Counted from the first letter of the stretch, positions 1 through 7,755 are shown. The stretch: 15,171 bases of DNA from 62-47 sp049647485 (GCA_049647485.1 JBARXT010000126.1:1-15171); one strand, 5' to 3'. Notes: generated from the sequence alone by a model not told the origin. Program-made: numbers and translations.

Positions 1-859
1 GGATTTCCTGGACGTCGAGGTCCGGCATCAATGACGGCGATGGCGCGTGGCCCAACGTGGCCGCGGCTCCCGGCGTCGATGCCGCCGTTGTCGATGCAGT
101 TTGCGCACGTGCTGTTGTCTGTGGGGATGCGGCGTCCGCTAGAGTGGCCTGATCGAGTTGCAGCGACAGCAACTGCTTGAACACCAGCAGCGCGGCCTTC
201 ATATCCGGCATCGCGCCGCTCGCCGCCGATAGCGCGGCGCCCGACGATAGCGTTTGTTCCAGAAACAGCCCGGAATTCTGCAACGACGCCTTGATGTCGT
301 TCCCGGACAGCGACGCATCGAGCGACGGCCGCCGCGCCAGCAGTTGCGCTGCCGCTTGTTGCAAATGCGGCGGCAGGCTGCCGGACAACGCCGCTGCCTG
401 TACATCGGCGAACAGTTGCGAGAGCCCGGCCTGCTTGGTCGCGGCCGTTTGCGCCGCCGCCGATACCGCGAGCGCCTGCAGTGCCGTCAGTCCCTGCTGC
501 GGCAACGACACGGGCGCGGCCGGTTTCGCAACGGTATTGACTGGCATGTCGGAGGCGATCGTTACGGTGTCGGCGGGCGCGAGCGGCGGCGCGGATGCGT
601 TCGCGGGCGGCCCGCCGACGACGGCGAGCCGAATGCCGTCCGGCGTCTGCGATACGGCGAGTTGCAAGGTCTGCCCGACCTGCAACGGGATTTCCGACAT
701 CACTTCGATGGAGAGATTGGCGATGGCGATCCGCACCGCATTGTTGGCGAGCAGCTTGAGCACCTGCGCGTCAATCACGGTGCCGGGTTGCAGCACCACG
801 TCGGCCGGCACGCCCTGCGCGGCAATGACCGGGAAGATCGGATTGATCGAAATCGCCAT
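1..859 (-). CDS. FliK-like flagellar hook-length control protein (C-terminus outside window)
   Basis: The frame is open from an ATG at 857-859 to the left edge, giving 286 visible codons without a stop. AGGA lies about ten bases upstream. The product starts MAISINPIFPVIAAQ and continues through VVLQPGTVIDAQVLKLLANN and LQVGQTLQLAVSQTPDG, a compact N-terminal beta-rich module of about 80 residues. A long Ala/Gln/Ser/Pro-rich low-complexity stretch follows. This layout matches proteins annotated as FliK in Bradyrhizobium relatives, where FliK is an exported ruler that sets hook length and switches the flagellar export gate. The diagnostic C-terminal hook-length domain is beyond the window, so the function rests on N-terminal resemblance only. 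It lies 66 bases after the ATP12 gene and has no flagellar neighbour here. It could also be an unrelated Ala/Gln-rich protein. The reading frame is far more certain than the name. Confidence 0.65.
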   Translation of the reverse strand, partial: MAISINPIFPVIAAQGVPADVVLQPGTVIDAQVLKLLANNAVRIAIANLSIEVMSEIPLQVGQTLQLAVSQTPDGIRLAVVGGPPANASAPPLAPADTVTIASDMPVNTVAKPAAPVSLPQQGLTALQALAVSAAAQTAATKQAGLSQLFADVQAAALSGSLPPHLQQAAAQLLARRPSLDASLSGNDIKASLQNSGLFLEQTLSSGAALSAASGAMPDMKAALLVFKQLLSLQLDQATLADAASPQTTARAQTASTTAASTPGAAATLGHAPSPSLMPDLDVQEI

Positions 860-925
860 GCTACGGCTGTCCTGTTGCCGCCGCAGACTAACGCCACGCC
901 TCTAAACCTCTCGTTAACTTCTCGC

Positions 926-1705
926 CTATGATGCAGCCTGCGTTGCCAGCACAAAAGCTGCAGCGTGGAAGTCCCGCAACAGCACATTGCGCCGCGCCAT
1001 CACCTCGGCGTCGGCGCCCCACTGCTCGATATTCCAGTCCTCATCGACATGCGCGGCGGCCCACACCTCATCCGCCGAGCGCGCACCGCGCCACAAGGCC
1101 AGCGCCAGCAGCGCCGAGCCCGTGATCGTGGTGACGACATGCAGCGCCGCGACGAGCCACGGATCGTCCGGCAGCGCCGCCGTCGCGGCAGCGACTGCGG
1201 TTTCCGGCTGGCGCACATGCACGATGCCTTCCGCCAGCACGAAGCGCGCGCCGAGCGCTTCGGTAGCCCAGAATAGCACCGGGTCCCAGTGTTCGCCCTC
1301 GCGCGCCACTAGCGCCTCCGGGTGCGCGGCGCGATAGAACAGAAGATCGGAGTCGAAATACTTGGCGACGTCGGCGGCGACCAGATCGACACGACCGATC
1401 ACGCCGGCGATGACGCTGTTGGCGAGCCGCGTCAGCGGCATGGTCATCGGGTCGATGAATTCGCCCTGTGCGTTCCACTCCTCCACAACGGCCTGTGCGA
1501 TCTCGCGGTTCGGCACTACCAACGACTGGCCCGCGGGCGTGCGTATCGACCTGCCGTCGAGTACGATGGCGAAACCATCCTCCACTTCGTCGAGGCCCGC
1601 CGCTTTGTAGAAGCGCTTGCGTTGCGGCTGGCGAGTGGTCTGACGAACGGCCTCCTGCGGATCGAGGGCGCCATTGGCGGCAATCTCTTCGAACTGTTCG
1701 CGCAT
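926..1705 (-). CDS. ATP12 family F1-ATPase assembly chaperone
   Basis: The 259-residue protein belongs to the ATP12 family, known in mitochondria as the chaperone that binds the F1 alpha subunit before it joins the alpha3beta3 hexamer. Alphaproteobacteria keep a cytoplasmic homologue. Visible family signatures are RFYK at 31-34, DGRSIRTPAG at 50-59, EW.AQ and the MPLTRLANS segment around 76-97, DLLFYRA.HPE at 120-130 and HVDEDWNIEQWG at 219-230. The frame is open upstream to a TTG at 1796-1798. I chose the ATG at 1703-1705 because the extra N-terminus would overlap the preceding gene and looks unrelated to the family. The chosen start lies 14 bases after the stop of the small secreted protein gene, with AAGGAT upstream. 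The length is normal for the family. Transcription probably continues from the genes upstream. Confidence 0.9.
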   Translation of the reverse strand: MREQFEEIAANGALDPQEAVRQTTRQPQRKRFYKAAGLDEVEDGFAIVLDGRSIRTPAGQSLVVPNREIAQAVVEEWNAQGEFIDPMTMPLTRLANSVIAGVIGRVDLVAADVAKYFDSDLLFYRAAHPEALVAREGEHWDPVLFWATEALGARFVLAEGIVHVRQPETAVAAATAALPDDPWLVAALHVVTTITGSALLALALWRGARSADEVWAAAHVDEDWNIEQWGADAEVMARRNVLLRDFHAAAFVLATQAAS

Positions 1706-1719
1706 AACGAGATCGATCC

Positions 1720-2037
1720 TTACTGGTTCGCGCAGGCACGCGAATAGGCGGCGCGGTCGCCGGAGTTCAATCCAGCACCCGCGCCCTGATGCAGACAATC
1801 GATCACGCGATCGCCGAACGAACCGCGCTGCGACCGTCTCACTTTCGGCTGTCGTACCGGCGCATCGAATTGCGGCACAGCCGGCACCTCGATCTTCGGC
1901 GGCGGAGGCGATGGCGGCGGCGGCATCATCGGCGGCGTGATGCCGGGGGCGATGATTTGCGCGGAAGCGCCATTGTGAGCGCCCGTTGCCATCATCGCCA
2001 GCACCATGCCCAATGCCATAATCGAAAAGCGTTTCAT
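1720..2037 (-). CDS. Small secreted proline-rich protein of unknown function
   Basis: This 105-residue protein has a clear Sec signal peptide: a Lys/Arg start (MKRF), a hydrophobic stretch around residues 5-19, and a probable cleavage after ASA near residue 26. A polyproline segment follows (MMPPPPSPPPP, about 37-47), then a linker. The compact C-terminal part, about 70-105, contains RGSFGDRVIDCLHQG and ends YSRACANQ. Its two cysteines could form one disulfide in the periplasm. I recognise no named family. The gene sits 40 bases after rluC and 14 bases before the ATP12 gene, so it is probably part of that transcript. No strong Shine-Dalgarno is visible before the ATG. The signal peptide and organised C-terminus argue for a real gene. 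A periplasmic or surface role is inference. Confidence 0.75.
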   Translation of the reverse strand: MKRFSIMALGMVLAMMATGAHNGASAQIIAPGITPPMMPPPPSPPPPKIEVPAVPQFDAPVRQPKVRRSQRGSFGDRVIDCLHQGAGAGLNSGDRAAYSRACANQ

Positions 2038-2077
2038 CGTGAATAGGTCATGCCGTCCATCGTGGAACGCAAGGCCT

Positions 2078-3256
2078 TCATTCCTCCGGCGCGTGCTCGA
2101 TCGGATCGAAGCGGTCCGCTTCCAGCCCGAGCAGGTTCCATGACTGCAACATATGTGGCGGCAACGGCGCGGTGGCGTCGATCACGCCGCCGCGCGGATG
2201 CGGAATCACGATGCGCCGCGCCAGCAGATGCAGCCGGTTCTGGATGCCGCCCGGCAACTGCCAGTTCTCCTTGTTGAAGTATTTCGGATCGCCGATGATG
2301 GCGTGGTCGATGTGCGCCATGTGCGCACGCAACTGATGCGTCCGCCCGGTCACCGGCTTCAGCGACACCCAGGCGAGTTTCTGCGCCGAGGTCTCCACCA
2401 CCGCGTAGTAAGTCACCGCGTGGCTTGCGCCCTCGTCGCCATGCGCTGCGATGCGCATGATGGACTCTTCCTCGTTCTCCTCCTTGGCGAGATAGGTGGA
2501 GATGCGACCCTGCTTCGGCTTCGGCACGCCGGCCACCAGCGCCCAATAGATCTTGCGCGCCGAACGATGGCGGAACGCGCCGGTCAGCGCAGACGCCGCG
2601 AAACGTGTCTTGGCGATCAGAAGACAGCCCGAGGTTTCGCGGTCGAGCCGATGCACGAGACGCGGCTTCTGCCCCTTGGCGTCGCGCATCGCCTCCAGCA
2701 TCTGATCGACATGCCGTGTCATGCCGGAGCCGCCCTGCACCGCAAGCCCGGCTGGCTTGTTCAGCACCATGACGTCGGCATCTTCATAGAGCGTCATCGC
2801 CTTCAGCGTGTCGAGCGTCTTCTGCTGCGCCTCGGAGACCTGCGTCACCTTCGGTGCGTCGAGCTTGAGCGGCGGAATGCGCACGCTCTGGCCTTCCTCA
2901 AGGCGATCCTTGCTGTCGGCGCGCTTGCCGTTGATACGCAACTCGCCCTTCCGCACGATGCGCTGGATGTGTGAGAACGACAGCCCGGGAAAGCGATGCT
3001 CAAGAAAGCGATCGACGCGCATGTTGTTCTCGTCGGCGGTGACGGTCACAGTCTGCACCTTGGTGGGTAGCGGCGGCGTCACGACCGCCGGCGCCTCGAC
3101 GGGTGGCTTGGCGCGCAGCGGAGCCTGCGCACGCAAAGGCTTCGCGAACGCGGAATTGCCGACCGTCCGTTTTACCGCCCCCTTGGAGGCGATACGGCGT
3201 TTACCGGCGGCGCGTTCTGATTTTTTTGCAAGCGGACGTTTGACGCGGCGACTCAT
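2078..3256 (-). CDS. rluC: RluC/RluD-type 23S rRNA pseudouridine synthase
   Basis: The 392-residue protein isomerises specific uridines of 23S rRNA to pseudouridine. An S4 RNA-binding domain lies at about 79-125 (MRVDRFLEHRF to GQSVRIPP). The RluA-family catalytic domain follows, with the motif HRLDRETSG at 202-210, in which Asp205 is the expected nucleophile. NKPAGLAV at 166-173 and GRTHQLRAH at 304-312 are further family motifs. The first 66 residues are an unusual Lys/Arg/Ala/Pro-rich extension ahead of the S4 domain, probably disordered and RNA-binding. The frame extends upstream to 3400, but the ATG at 3254-3256 has AGAGG seven bases before it and lies 10 bases after the TPR gene stop. 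Whether the enzyme matches RluC (955/2504/2580) or RluD specificity cannot be decided from the sequence alone; the S4-containing architecture fits both. Confidence 0.9.
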   Translation of the reverse strand: MSRRVKRPLAKKSERAAGKRRIASKGAVKRTVGNSAFAKPLRAQAPLRAKPPVEAPAVVTPPLPTKVQTVTVTADENNMRVDRFLEHRFPGLSFSHIQRIVRKGELRINGKRADSKDRLEEGQSVRIPPLKLDAPKVTQVSEAQQKTLDTLKAMTLYEDADVMVLNKPAGLAVQGGSGMTRHVDQMLEAMRDAKGQKPRLVHRLDRETSGCLLIAKTRFAASALTGAFRHRSARKIYWALVAGVPKPKQGRISTYLAKEENEEESIMRIAAHGDEGASHAVTYYAVVETSAQKLAWVSLKPVTGRTHQLRAHMAHIDHAIIGDPKYFNKENWQLPGGIQNRLHLLARRIVIPHPRGGVIDATAPLPPHMLQSWNLLGLEADRFDPIEHAPEE

Positions 3257-3266
3257 GCTGTTGCCT

Positions 3267-4007
3267 CTAACTGCATTTGGCGTCTTTCTCGATATGCACC
3301 AGATCCCGCACCGTGCTGCGAGAGGTTTTGTGCTTGCGCGCCTCGGCCGCATCGGTGCAGGCGCCGGCCTTGTCGCCGTTCTGAAGCTTGGCGAAGGCAA
3401 GATAAACCCAGGCGTCGCCGAAATCGGCGGTGTCGACCACCGCTTTTTCCAGCACCGGCTGCGCGTCGTGATAATGCTTCTGCATCAACAACAGCCGGCC
3501 ATAGTCGGCATTGAGTGCCTTCAACTGCTGCGGCTGCTTGTAAGCCTGCCTGAACAACTCATCAGCAAAGGCAAGATCGTTGAAGCGCATCTGCGCCACC
3601 ATCGCCAGCCCATGATAAACGGCGCTCCGCTCCGGCATCAACAGCCAGGCCTGGTTGAATCGCTTGGCGGCGGCGCCGGTACGGCCGCCTTGAATCGCCT
3701 TCCAGCCGCGCATGGTAACGGCCTCGAACGCCTGCTCGCGCGAGCCCGCCGCCGCAATCAGATCGGGCACGAGTTTCTCATCGGCCGCACGCGGCGCCGC
3801 CATCTTGGCTGTGAAGCCATAGAACGGCTGCTCGTCGGCAGGCGCCTTGTAGGTCTTGCGCGTCATCTGCACGCCCGGCGCCACCTCGACCATTTCGGCG
3901 TGCGCCGCACCAGCAAAACCAAGCACTGCCAGCGCCATCAGCCATCGCGTCACATGTCGTCGCATCGTCTGCACCTGTTTGCGCCTCTCACGTCGCCAGA
4001 GCGTCAT
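3267..4007 (-). CDS. Secreted TPR-type protein, periplasmic
   Basis: The 246-residue product has a basic N-terminus, a hydrophobic core (WLMALAVLGFAGA) and a signal peptidase site after AHA at 35-37. The mature part has alpha-helical TPR-like repeats: GWKAIQGGRTGAAAKRFNQA around 101-120, the stretch to about 190, and DAWVYLAFAKLQNGDKAGA at 198-216. Cys217 and Cys245 are the only cysteines and could form a disulfide. No catalytic motif is visible, so a scaffold or assembly role in the periplasm is an inference. Two starts are possible. The ATG at 4005-4007 overlaps the nat stop codon as ATGA and has AGGAG six bases upstream. The ATG at 3963-3965 (MRRHVTRW) has AGG upstream and gives a more typical short signal peptide. 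I chose the first because of its stronger ribosome binding site and the coupling overlap. Confidence 0.8.
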   Translation of the reverse strand: MTLWRRERRKQVQTMRRHVTRWLMALAVLGFAGAAHAEMVEVAPGVQMTRKTYKAPADEQPFYGFTAKMAAPRAADEKLVPDLIAAAGSREQAFEAVTMRGWKAIQGGRTGAAAKRFNQAWLLMPERSAVYHGLAMVAQMRFNDLAFADELFRQAYKQPQQLKALNADYGRLLLMQKHYHDAQPVLEKAVVDTADFGDAWVYLAFAKLQNGDKAGACTDAAEARKHKTSRSTVRDLVHIEKDAKCS

Positions 4008-4837
4008 GAGCCGCTCCTGTTCTGAAACAGTCCTTCGAGCGCCCGATCGACCACGCCACTGTCCGGCAATCTGATCCCGAACAGGTCTGTTATCGTCGCA
4101 CGCAACTCGCCAATATCGGCGAGGGTCCGCCGCCGAACCGATCCATCCGAATCGCGGATCGAGAACGTCGTATTGTTGAGGATCTGGCGCCGATCTGCCG
4201 TAGGCCGCGCCAAAATCAGGCTTCTGACAAAATCCGAACCAGGGTTGGTCGAAACGAACCAGTTCGCCGCCTCGAAGTCCACCGGATGGAAATCGACCTC
4301 GTCGATGCTGTAGACCGGCCGCCAGTCTTCACCGAGCTTAACTTCGAGATGCAGCGAATCTCCCTGCGGACGAATGCGATAAGTCTGATGCGGCGTCGGC
4401 TGCGGCTCTGCCGTGTCGAGACGCAGCGGCGCGGTCGGCGTCATGGCGCCGAACGCCACATCGCTCAAGTACCACAAACCTTCGGCCTTGACGATCATGG
4501 ACATATGCGCGCGGGGTGGCGTGACTTCGGGCGGCTGCATCCAGCGTACGCGCGCCATCCGCAGTTTCACCTCGAATCCGAGCGCCATCAACGCCAGCCG
4601 CAAATACTGGTTCTGCTCATGGCAGTAGCCACCGCGACCTTCGTAGAGAATCCTGTTCTCGATCGTCACCGGATCGATCACAACCGGAAGGCTTGCGAAA
4701 GAGTTCAGATTCTCGAATGGAATCGCCATCTGATGTTTCAAAACGATGCGCGACAGCGTTTCAAGCGTCGGCGCGCGCTTGCCATCGAAGCCGATGCGCG
4801 CCAGATAGCCGTCGAGATCGATACGGAAATCAGTCAC
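4004..4837 (-). CDS. nat: Arylamine N-acetyltransferase
   Basis: The 277-residue cytoplasmic enzyme is expected to transfer an acetyl group from acetyl-CoA to arylamines, hydrazines or aryl hydroxylamines by a ping-pong mechanism. The family triad is complete: Cys72 in RGGYC, His111 in RAHMSM and Asp126 in LSDVAFG. The N-terminal signature IPFENLNSF at 39-47 is also present, and the length is typical. The residue after the catalytic Cys is His (CHEQN), where better known family members have Phe (CFE). The start is a GTG at 4835-4837 that overlaps the rarA stop as GTGA, with GGGAG five bases upstream, so translation is probably coupled to rarA. The stop overlaps the next start as ATGA. The natural substrate cannot be read from the sequence. 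Confidence 0.93.
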   Translation of the reverse strand: MTDFRIDLDGYLARIGFDGKRAPTLETLSRIVLKHQMAIPFENLNSFASLPVVIDPVTIENRILYEGRGGYCHEQNQYLRLALMALGFEVKLRMARVRWMQPPEVTPPRAHMSMIVKAEGLWYLSDVAFGAMTPTAPLRLDTAEPQPTPHQTYRIRPQGDSLHLEVKLGEDWRPVYSIDEVDFHPVDFEAANWFVSTNPGSDFVRSLILARPTADRRQILNNTTFSIRDSDGSVRRRTLADIGELRATITDLFGIRLPDSGVVDRALEGLFQNRSGS

Positions 4838-6162
4838 GAGCGCTCCCGTCGTAGCTTCGCCCAGTAATCCAGCCGCTTGCGGATTTCGCGTTCGAAACCA
4901 CGATCCGGCGGATTATAGAAGGTCTGGCGGCCGAGTGCTTCCGGGAAGTAGTCCTGTCCGGAGAACGCATCCGGCGTGTCGTGATCATATTGATAGCCGC
5001 CGCCGTAACCTTCGGTCTTCATCAGCTTGGTCGGCGCGTTGAGAATATGCTTCGGCGGCAACAGCGATCCCGCCTCCTTCGCCGTGCGCATCGCCGCACC
5101 GAACGCCTTGTAGGCGGCATTGGATTTCGGCGCGGTGGCGAGATAGATCACGGCCTGCGCGATCGCCAGTTCGCCCTCCGGCGAGCCAAGAAAGTCATAG
5201 GCGTCCTTGGCGGCGTTGCAGATCGTCAGCGCCTGCGGATCCGCCAAGCCGATGTCCTCCACTGCCATCCGCACCACGCGGCGCGCGAGAAACAACGGAT
5301 CCTCGCCGGCGTCGAACATGCGCGCGAGATAATACAGCGCCGCATCGGGATCGGAACCGCGCACCGACTTATGCAACGCCGAGATCAGGTTGTAATGGCC
5401 GTCCGCCGACTTGTCGTAGATCGGCGCGCGGCGTTGCAGGATGTCCTGCAACTGCGCGGCGTCGAACGTCTCGCCAGACCGTGCCGAACGCCACACATCT
5501 TCAACCAATGTCAGCGCGGCACGGCCGTCGCCGTCCGCCATCCGCACCAGCGCGGCGCGCGCCTCGTCATCGAGTGGCAGCGGCCGCCCCTCGAGCCGTT
5601 CGGCTTGCGCGAACAGCTTTTCGATGGCGTCGGCATCGAGCGAATGAAACACCAGCACACGCGCGCGGGAGAGCAACGCCGCGTTGAGTTCGAACGACGG
5701 ATTCTCCGTGGTGGCGCCGACCAGCACCACGGTGCCGTCTTCCATCACCGGCAGAAACGAATCCTGCTGCGCGCGGTTGAAGCGATGCACCTCGTCGACG
5801 AACAACAGCGTACCGATGCCGGTTTCGCGCCGCGCGCGCGCCGCGTCAAAAACTTTCTTGAGGTCGGCGACGCCGGAGAACACCGCCGAGATCTGCTCGA
5901 AGTGCAGTTCGGTCGCATCCGCCAACAGTCGCGCCACCGTGGTCTTGCCGGTGCCGGGCGGCCCCCAGAAGATCAGCGAGCCCAGCGTGCGGGTTTCCAG
6001 CATGCGCGTCAGCGCACCGTCGGGGCCGAGGATGTGATCCTGCCCTACCACGTCGGCGAGCTTGCGCGGCCGCAACCGCTCCGGCAACGGACGCGGCGCA
6101 TCCTGCTCCAGGCCCGCGGCGGAGAAGAGAGATTGCGTCGCTGTCTTTTTCCGATCGGCCAT
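4834..6162 (-). CDS. rarA: RarA/MgsA replication-associated AAA+ ATPase
   Basis: The 442-residue AAA+ ATPase belongs to the RarA/MgsA/WRNIP1 family, which acts at stalled or damaged replication forks and interacts with SSB. Walker A is GPPGTGKT at 67-74, Walker B LLFVDEVHRF at 119-128, sensor 1 GATTENPSF at 149-157, and an arginine-finger region SRAR at 165-168. The C-terminal clamp-loader-like tetramerisation domain is recognisable from NLISALHKSVRGSDPDAALYYLARM and KHILNAPTKLMK. The frame is open to 6210, but that upstream ATG and one at 6189 fall in a palindromic intergenic repeat. I chose the ATG at 6160-6162 (MADRKK), which is outside the repeat. The gene lies 134 bases after degP and overlaps nat by four bases, so it probably leads the downstream run of genes. 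Confidence 0.93.
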   Translation of the reverse strand: MADRKKTATQSLFSAAGLEQDAPRPLPERLRPRKLADVVGQDHILGPDGALTRMLETRTLGSLIFWGPPGTGKTTVARLLADATELHFEQISAVFSGVADLKKVFDAARARRETGIGTLLFVDEVHRFNRAQQDSFLPVMEDGTVVLVGATTENPSFELNAALLSRARVLVFHSLDADAIEKLFAQAERLEGRPLPLDDEARAALVRMADGDGRAALTLVEDVWRSARSGETFDAAQLQDILQRRAPIYDKSADGHYNLISALHKSVRGSDPDAALYYLARMFDAGEDPLFLARRVVRMAVEDIGLADPQALTICNAAKDAYDFLGSPEGELAIAQAVIYLATAPKSNAAYKAFGAAMRTAKEAGSLLPPKHILNAPTKLMKTEGYGGGYQYDHDTPDAFSGQDYFPEALGRQTFYNPPDRGFEREIRKRLDYWAKLRRERS

Positions 6163-6183
6163 GCTGCCTACAAAGTCTACTTC

Positions 6184-6273
6184 CGTCATGGCGGGGCTTG
6201 TCTCGGCCATCCACGCCCTTGATCGTTCCGCGAAGTGAAGACGTGGATGCCCGGCACAAGGCCGGGCATGACG
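6184..6273. repeat. REP-like intergenic palindrome, copy 1
   Basis: Two 32-base arms, 6184-6215 and 6242-6273, are inverted repeats of each other with 26 of 32 positions matching around a 26-base spacer. The ends read CGTCATGGC and GGGCATGACG, and the inner borders ATCCACG and CGTGGAT. A second element with the same ends occurs at 10926-11051. This resembles the abundant palindromic intergenic repeats of Bradyrhizobiaceae genomes. It fills most of the degP-rarA gap and, once transcribed, would fold into a long hairpin that could protect or separate the degP message. Confidence 0.8.
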
Positions 6274-6296
6274 AATTCACTTTATCGTCGACGACC

Positions 6297-7697
6297 TCAT
6301 CCCCCGAGCGTCACCTGAATCTGCTGGCCGCCGCGCATCACCGTGATGCGCCACAACCGGCTGCGCTCGCGCGTCACGCGTTGCAGGTCGTCGGTATCGT
6401 TGATCTTGACGCCGTTGACCGCAAGGATGACGTCGCCCTTCTGGAATCCGACATTGGCGGCGGTGCCGTCATTGGCGAGTTCGGTGATCACCACGCCGTC
6501 GTCATTGTCCAACCGCAACTCATCGGCCACCGCCGGCGAGATATTGGCGACCCGAGCGCCCTGGAATGGCGAACGGCTGGTAATGACGATTTCGTTGCGC
6601 TTGGTGTCGGGAGCCACTTCGAGCGGAATCGCGAGCTTCATCAGCTTGCCGTCGCGCTGCACTTCGATCTGCGTGGTGCCGCCGATCGGCCGCGTCGCGA
6701 AGCGATAACCAAACGCATTCGGATCGTCGATGGTCTGGCTATCCACCGCGACGATGAGATCGGACAGTTTCAAGCCGCCCCGCGCCGCCGGACTGCCGGG
6801 CACCACCTTGACGACCAGCGCGCCGGTCGGCCGCGACAATCCCAGCGTTTCGGCGATCTCCGGCGTCACCGCCTGCAAGCGCGCGCCGAGCCATGGCCGC
6901 TTCACCGCCTTGCCGCCACGCTCGGCGGACGTCACCACCACCCGCACCATGTTGGCGGGAATGGCGAAACCGATACCTTGCGAACCACCGGAGCGCGAGA
7001 AGATCGCGGTGTTGATGCCGACCAGCTTGCCGGCCATGTCCACCAGCGCGCCGCCTGAATTGCCGGGATTGATCGCCGCGTCGGTCTGGATGAAAAACTG
7101 ATAATCGGTAATGCCGACTTGCGTGCGCGCCAGGGCCGAAACGATGCCGTGGGTCACGGTCTGGCCGACGCCGAACGGATTGCCCACCGCCATCACCACA
7201 TCGCCGACCTGAAGGTCGTCGGAATTGGCGAAGTCGAGCGTCGGGAATTTTTCCTTGGTGTTCTTCAGCCGCAGCACCGCGAGATCGGTGCGAGTATCCT
7301 TCAGCACGATCTCCGCTTCGAATTCGCGCTTGTCGGCCAGCGATACCTTGACCTGATCGGCGCCCTCGATGACGTGATTGTTGGTCACCACCAGCCCCGA
7401 TGGATCCACCATGACGCCGGACCCGAGCGAGCGCTGCATCTGTTCCGGCTGGCCGGGCACGCCGAAGAAACGCCGGAAGACCGGATCGTCGAGCAGCGGA
7501 TTGCGGTTTTTGACAACCTTCGCCGCATATACATTGACCACCGCCGGCGTCACCCGCTGCACGATCGGCGCATAGGACAGCCGCAACTCGTTCTGCGATG
7601 CGGGCACGCGGCGATCCAGGGCCTGAGCTTGGGCCTGGGCAGGCACCAGCATCGTCAGGGTTAAAACCGACAGGGCGAACAGGCGAAACGGCATCAT
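6297..7697 (-). CDS. DegP/DegQ (Do)-type periplasmic serine protease
   Basis: The 466-residue protease/chaperone acts on misfolded envelope proteins. The signal peptide covers about residues 1-26 (FALSVLTLTMLVPAQAQAQA). The trypsin-like triad is complete: His108 in VTNNHVI, Asp138 in TRTDLAVLRL and Ser214 in PGNSGGAL. PDZ1 spans about 268-360 (KRPWLGARLQAV to AIPLEV) and PDZ2 about 375-466, containing GFQKGDVILAVNGV at 417-430 and ending QVTLGG. The frame extends to 7766, but the ATG at 7695-7697 is followed directly by the signal peptide and has GGGA eight bases upstream; an adjacent in-frame ATG at 7692-7694 is equivalent. A possible heat-shock-type promoter lies just upstream. In related genomes a Do-type protease gene commonly follows rplQ; here two opposite-strand genes lie between. 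Whether it is DegP or DegQ cannot be told from sequence alone. Confidence 0.94.
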   Translation of the reverse strand: MMPFRLFALSVLTLTMLVPAQAQAQALDRRVPASQNELRLSYAPIVQRVTPAVVNVYAAKVVKNRNPLLDDPVFRRFFGVPGQPEQMQRSLGSGVMVDPSGLVVTNNHVIEGADQVKVSLADKREFEAEIVLKDTRTDLAVLRLKNTKEKFPTLDFANSDDLQVGDVVMAVGNPFGVGQTVTHGIVSALARTQVGITDYQFFIQTDAAINPGNSGGALVDMAGKLVGINTAIFSRSGGSQGIGFAIPANMVRVVVTSAERGGKAVKRPWLGARLQAVTPEIAETLGLSRPTGALVVKVVPGSPAARGGLKLSDLIVAVDSQTIDDPNAFGYRFATRPIGGTTQIEVQRDGKLMKLAIPLEVAPDTKRNEIVITSRSPFQGARVANISPAVADELRLDNDDGVVITELANDGTAANVGFQKGDVILAVNGVKINDTDDLQRVTRERSRLWRITVMRGGQQIQVTLGG

Positions 7698-7723
7698 GAA
7701 GCGATTCCCAAAGTGAAGACCGA

Positions 7724-7753
7724 GATATAGGCGCCCCGGCCACCTAAAAGAAG
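7724..7753 (-). promoter_or_regulatory. Candidate RpoH (heat-shock) type promoter of degP
   Basis: On the minus strand CTTC (7750-7753) is separated by 18 bases from CCTATATC (7724-7731). The alphaproteobacterial RpoH pattern is roughly CTTG, 17-18 bases, then CYTATNT. The -10 element fits well and the -35 misses one base. The predicted transcript would start near 7717, about 20 bases before the degP start codon. The fit and the target gene are suggestive, but this is a single-site match. Confidence 0.35.
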
Positions 7754-7755
7754 CA

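Noticed and set aside
177..905. A 242-codon plus-strand open frame, Ala/Ser/Cys-rich
   Set aside because: It is antisense to the FliK-like gene, whose minus-strand frame has a ribosome binding site and a sensible protein. The plus-strand product has many scattered cysteines and no family resemblance.
4981..6222. A 413-codon plus-strand open frame
   Set aside because: It is the antisense shadow of rarA in high-GC DNA; the product is Arg/His/Gln-rich without domains, while the minus strand has complete AAA+ motifs.
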